Origin: Eublepharis macularius
Lineage: Eukaryota; Chordata; Lepidosauria; Squamata; Eublepharidae
Length of the DNA stretch: 64,000 nt
Assembly (NCBI RefSeq): GCF_028583425.1
Contig: NC_072796.1
Span: forward strand, 127,011,464 to 127,075,463
Direction of reading: 5' to 3'
Positions within the stretch are counted from its first letter, which is position 1. Each line of letters starts with the position of its first letter. Made by a program: the position numbers and the translations under genes. This document shows, in pieces, positions 60,768 to 64,000 of this stretch. The notes below the pieces were generated by a model, which was not told the DNA's origin, searched no databases, and worked only from the letters and a program-made list of their open reading frames with translations.

Positions 60768-60893
60768 CAAAATAGTAAAAAGTCCAATAGCTTTTGAGAA
60801 CCACAGCTCTCTTAGTCAGATGCATGTTAAGCTTATGCTACAATAAAGTTGGTTAGTCTTAAAGGTGCTACTGGACTCTTTACTATTTTGTCT
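60768..60893. mobile_element. Penelope-type foldback, shortened
   Basis: AAAATAGTAAAAAGTCCAAT and CTTTTGAGAACCACAGCTCT, CTTAGTCAGATGCATG begin it; AGCTTATGCTACAATAAAGT, TGGTTAGTCTTAAAGGTGCT, ACTGGACTCTTTACTATTTT end it. The left arm lacks about 50 bp. The hammerhead core is incomplete. Confidence 0.7.
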
Positions 60894-60894
60894 T

Positions 60895-61585
60895 TTATCT
60901 CCTTAAAATTCTTACAACTGCCATTCTTCTGCCATCCATTATTCTGTCCTTTAGTAGTGCAAACTTATGAGGAGAAGGTCCAGATCCTGTCTTGGTGCAG
61001 TGGTGCAGTGGAGTTTTTCTTCCTCCTGCAGGAAGGCTTTAGGTTTGGAGGGAACATTCCTCTGCCTCCCTTTTACCTCCTTTGACTCTCTCAGTCTCTG
61101 GCAGTTAAATTCCCAAGTACTCCACAGTTAACACACAGGTGTTCCAATTGAAGTAACTTTATTAGAGATCCATTCAGTACAAGGTGCATAGACAGTGGAG
61201 TTGGCAGAAGTGATGTATGTGGGGCTAGCGATGTTAGTTATAGGGAATCTTCCCGCCTTAGGAAAGAGGATTATTAACAGGGGCGGGTGGGGGGGGGGAG
61301 TTGGAGTGAGACATTGTTTTAGAGTAGACAGTGAGAAAGATGAACTTATCTTTGGTTCTCAAGAAGGATACATTTCGAGCCAGTTTCAGCTGGCAGTCAA
61401 GGACACTGGCTCAGCGGAGCGAGAAAGAGAAAGTAAGCATTTGTGAGATAACCTGCTGGCATTGCAGCAATAAAGAACTTCCCATACTCTCAGAGACTAG
61501 AGGCAGAGCCCATCTACATTCATGACAGATATGCAGGAGGTATATATGACAGACTCCTTGATTCCAGTATGGGGAATAGGGATAC
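60895..61585. other. no gene recognised
   Basis: No exon or repeat assigned; a G-run lies at 61285-61298. Confidence 0.3.
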
Positions 61586-61587
61586 TA

Positions 61588-61893
61588 GAGCCAGTTTGGT
61601 GTAGTGGTTAAGAGCGGTGGGACTCTAATCTGGAGAACCGAGTTTGAGTCCCCACTTTTCCTCTTGAAGCCAGCAGGGATATCTTGGGTCAGTCACAGCT
61701 CTCTCCGAGCTTTCTCAGCCCCGCCCACCTCACAGGGTGATTGTTATGGGGATAATGACAACATATTTTATTAACATACTTTGAATGTTAATAAAGTATG
61801 CTATAACATACTTTACTAACATACTTTGTAAACCACTCTGAGTGGGCGTAAAGTTGTCCTGAAAGGTAGTATATAAATTGAATGTTATTATTA
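61588..61893 (+). repeat. tRNA-derived SINE (family A) with internal duplication
   Basis: AGAGCCAGTTTGGTGTAGTG, GTTAAGAGCGGTGGGACTCT, GACTCTAATCTGGAGAACCG. The ACATACTTT(A/G)T unit near 61765-61830 is repeated about four times instead of once, lengthening the SINE by about 60 bp. It ends CCTGAAAGGTAGTATATAAA and (TTA)n. Confidence 0.88.
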
Positions 61894-61904
61894 TTTATCA
61901 CTAT

Positions 61905-62996
61905 TAGGTGCCCAGTGGTGGTGGTCAAACTCCTGGTGGTTTGCTCCGTTGCCTCCAGGCAATTGCCTGCCACCAGCAGGCAACCCAGACAAGCGCACAG
62001 TGGGTGTGCTCCCAGAGAGGTGTGATGATGTCACTTCCTGAAGTGACATCATTGCTCTGGCCGCAGGGGTGCTCCCACGTTTCATGGGAGCTGGTTTTGA
62101 AAGAATCGGCCACATGCAAAGCACGGGAATATTCCTGTGGCCAGTGCGATGACACCACTTCCAGAAGTGATATTATCACACTGAATTTGGGAGCATGTGT
62201 AGGGTGTGTGCTGGGTAGGGATGCCACTCCCCCACTGGGATCAGGGGATGCCCTCTTCACATCCTCTGCCCCCCACCTCTATTCACCTGGTCAGCAGGGT
62301 ATGAAAGGTGGGGGAACAGGCCTCCAGGTGTGCTCCCATGGCGGTGCAACAACATCACCTTCAGGAGTGATGTCACCGTGCTGCCCTTTAGAGCACTCCT
62401 ATGCTTCTCAGCCGGTCAATTTTGGCCCCAAACAGGCAGAATTGGGCTCATTTGGGTCCAAATCGACCCACTGAGAGCTAAGCTACAAGAGATGAATTAC
62501 ACGAGGAGGAGAAGGTGAAGGGAGTTGCAATGTTAGCTGGGAAGCTGAATTTTAAAAGAGACCGGAAGACTTTGTCAGTTTCCCCTCTCTACAGATCCAG
62601 GGAAATCCCTGCTCAGAAGGTTTGTTTATTTCCTCTTAGCCTCCTAGAAGGGGAGGTGAAACTGACAGAGCCTTTGGGAGACAAAGAGGAAATTAACAAA
62701 CCCTCTGAGCAGCCATCTCCCTGGCTCTGAGTGGGGAAATTAACAAAGTCTTCTGGTCTCTTTTAAAACTCAGCTTCTCAGCTAACAGTGTGACTCCCTT
62801 CACGTGTGTGACCTCATGTAATTTGTTTCTTGTAGCTTGGCTCTGAGAAGTGTGTGCGCACTTCCATGCCTGTGCAATGACATCAATTCCCAGAGGTGAT
62901 ATCACGTAGGTGCAGAAGGTGCTCTGGGAAACAGTTGCAAGGTAAGCGCCTGGTCCTCCCCTCCTGTCAGGAGGTTAGGGGGACCTGGTATCCCTA
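61905..62996. mobile_element. large hAT-like element, family 5, containing a PIF-like MITE
   Basis: The left end TAGGTGCCCAGTGGTGGTGG and the right end GGGGGACCTGGTATCCCTA resemble family 5. The interior contains several small hairpins of the type TGATGTCACTTCCTGAAGTG ACATCA (62027, 62147, 62345). It is a composite of repeated modules, with the insertion at 62475-62843. No target duplication was seen. Confidence 0.5.
62475..62843. mobile_element. PIF/Harbinger-like palindromic element, 369-bp form
   Basis: Starts GAGCTAAGCTACAAGAGATG and ends ATTTGTTTCTTGTAGCTTGGCTC. Inside, GGGAGTTGCAATGTTAGCTG, GGAAGCTGAATTTTAAAAGA and GACCGGAAGACTTTGT recur inverted at 62735-62810. TGA flanks both sides (62472-62474, 62844-62846). 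Non-coding. Confidence 0.82.
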
Positions 62997-63002
62997 GTAC
63001 TG

Positions 63003-63290
63003 AGCTTCCCCTCTACTGCTAGCACTGAGTCATTACTGATCCATGGGGGGGACATCGCATCACGACGTTTTCTTGGCAGACTTTTTATGGGGTGGTTTGC
63101 CATTGCCTTCCCCAGTCATCTACACATTACCCCCAGGTAACTGGGTACTCATTTAACCAACCTTGGAAGGATGGAAGGCTGAGTCAACCTTGAGCCGGCT
63201 ACCTGAACCCGGCTTCCACCAGGATCTGAACTCAAGTTGTGAGCAGAGCTTGGGCTGCGCTACTGCTGCTTACCACTCTGCACCATGGGG
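63003..63290 (-). repeat. Sauria-type SINE, near full length
   Basis: Plus strand: GCACTGAGTCATTACTGATC, CATCACGACGTTTTCTTGGC, TTTTTATGGGGTGGTTTGCC, ACTGGGTACTCATTTAACCA, ACCTTGGAAGGATGGAAGGC, TTGTGAGCAGAGCTTGGGCT, GCTTACCACTCTGC. Confidence 0.9.
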
Positions 63291-63291
63291 C

Positions 63292-64000
63292 AGTCTTAAC
63301 GTGCAGAGGTGTCAAGTTGAATACCTCCTCTTCGGCTCCTGGCTGGGAAAGTTTAAATAGCCCTTGCAAACCCTGCTCATGTGCTCCTATCTCACATAAC
63401 TTCCTTAAGCCACTGGTTCCCTTGGTTTCAATGGGCACACCATATGCCTGCCCTCTGGTGGGCCAGAGGTCCCATTCAATGCTTTCTTGGTTATCTGCTG
63501 CTTTGGACCTTCCTGGCTGCCATTATCCAGCAGCCTGCTTGGAGCCCAAGGCAATGGTGGCTTGCATTTCTAGACAAAACTAAGCCCTATAGTTCCTTTT
63601 CAGGTGAGTTTTTCTGCTACTGGATCTGAAACAATCATTCATTCTTTTGCCTGATTTCCTAGAGGAACATTCAACAAAACATGTGTAAGCTTTGCAGGGA
63701 GGACGTCTGAGGAGCTTACGCTTTGCCTTCTTCTTATAGGAGGATAAAAACCTATTCACATCTTTATTGATTGTATCTTTTATCAAGCGGAGGTGTCTTT
63801 GAATGTAGAGGGCACAATTATCCTGCTCTTGTACTTTCCCTGTCTTCTGCTTGTTTTGTTATTGTTCATTGAACAGGCTACAATTAAGAAATTAGCCCGG
63901 ATTTGATGAGGCTGAATGGCAAGGAGTAAAGTACAAGACCACGTCACAGTGTTATTGCATTACAATTGCCTGTGTTATATTGCTTTTTTCGATCTTGCCT
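63292..64000. other. no gene recognised
   Basis: Unique-looking sequence to the window end. The overlapping open frames at 63239-63629 lack any domain signature. Confidence 0.3.

Noticed and set aside
61905-62474. 188-codon plus-strand frame as a gene
   Set aside because: It crosses modular hAT-like repeat with small hairpins and shows no protein domain.

Overview
The window looks like nuclear DNA of a squamate reptile (lizard or snake). The evidence is the repeat content: tRNA-derived Sauria-type SINEs with a BovB-like tail, a BovB/RTE LINE piece, 5S-rRNA-derived SINEs, CR1 and L2 LINE remnants, Penelope-like elements and several palindromic DNA-transposon families. I cannot name the species. 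Only one host protein-coding gene is recognisable. It lies on the minus strand at about 0.9-6.9 kb. Four exons (6893-6774, 6202-6124, 5667-5446, 2399-896) join in phase with AG acceptors and GT donors. They encode a BTB-BACK-Kelch protein of 627 residues if the ATG at 6852 is the start. Such proteins are usually substrate adaptors of Cullin-3 ubiquitin ligases; I cannot assign the paralogue. A SINE sits directly upstream of the last exon, and its tail appears to form that exon's pyrimidine tract. The remaining ~57 kb is intergenic or intronic DNA dominated by nested mobile elements. Families recognised: (1) hAT-like palindromes starting CAGGGC with 8-bp target duplications; (2) hAT-like elements starting TAGAGATGGGCAC, two of them with perfect 8-bp duplications; (3) hAT-like elements starting TAGGGTTGCC; (4) palindromic units centred on a 'GTGGTAGCTCTA' type arm; (5) larger TAGGG...CCCTA elements; (6) PIF/Harbinger-like palindromes, four of exactly 118 bp, with 3-bp duplications; (7) Penelope-like elements, including one inverted pair with GIY-YIG coding sequence and several short foldbacks carrying hammerhead-ribozyme cores; (8) SINEs of at least five kinds; (9) LINEs of L2, CR1, BovB and a possible R4/Dong-like type. 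Layout: 0-7 kb gene with repeats in its introns; 7-13.6 kb nested SINEs, LINEs and MITEs; 13.9-15.9 kb low-repeat DNA; 15.9-19.6 kb a segment repeated in inverted orientation at 39 kb, a ribozyme foldback and an L2 copy; 19.6-23.6 kb mostly low-repeat; 23.6-25.1 kb a hexanucleotide array and the Penelope inverted pair; 25.5-31.1 kb SINEs, hAT-like elements and L2; 33.6-37.5 kb nested insertions; 38-43.2 kb MITE-rich; 43-52 kb low-repeat islands between SINEs and LINEs; 52-64 kb L2 copies, foldbacks, three adjacent microsatellites and a large composite element. No functional RNA gene, CRISPR array or intact autonomous transposon was found.
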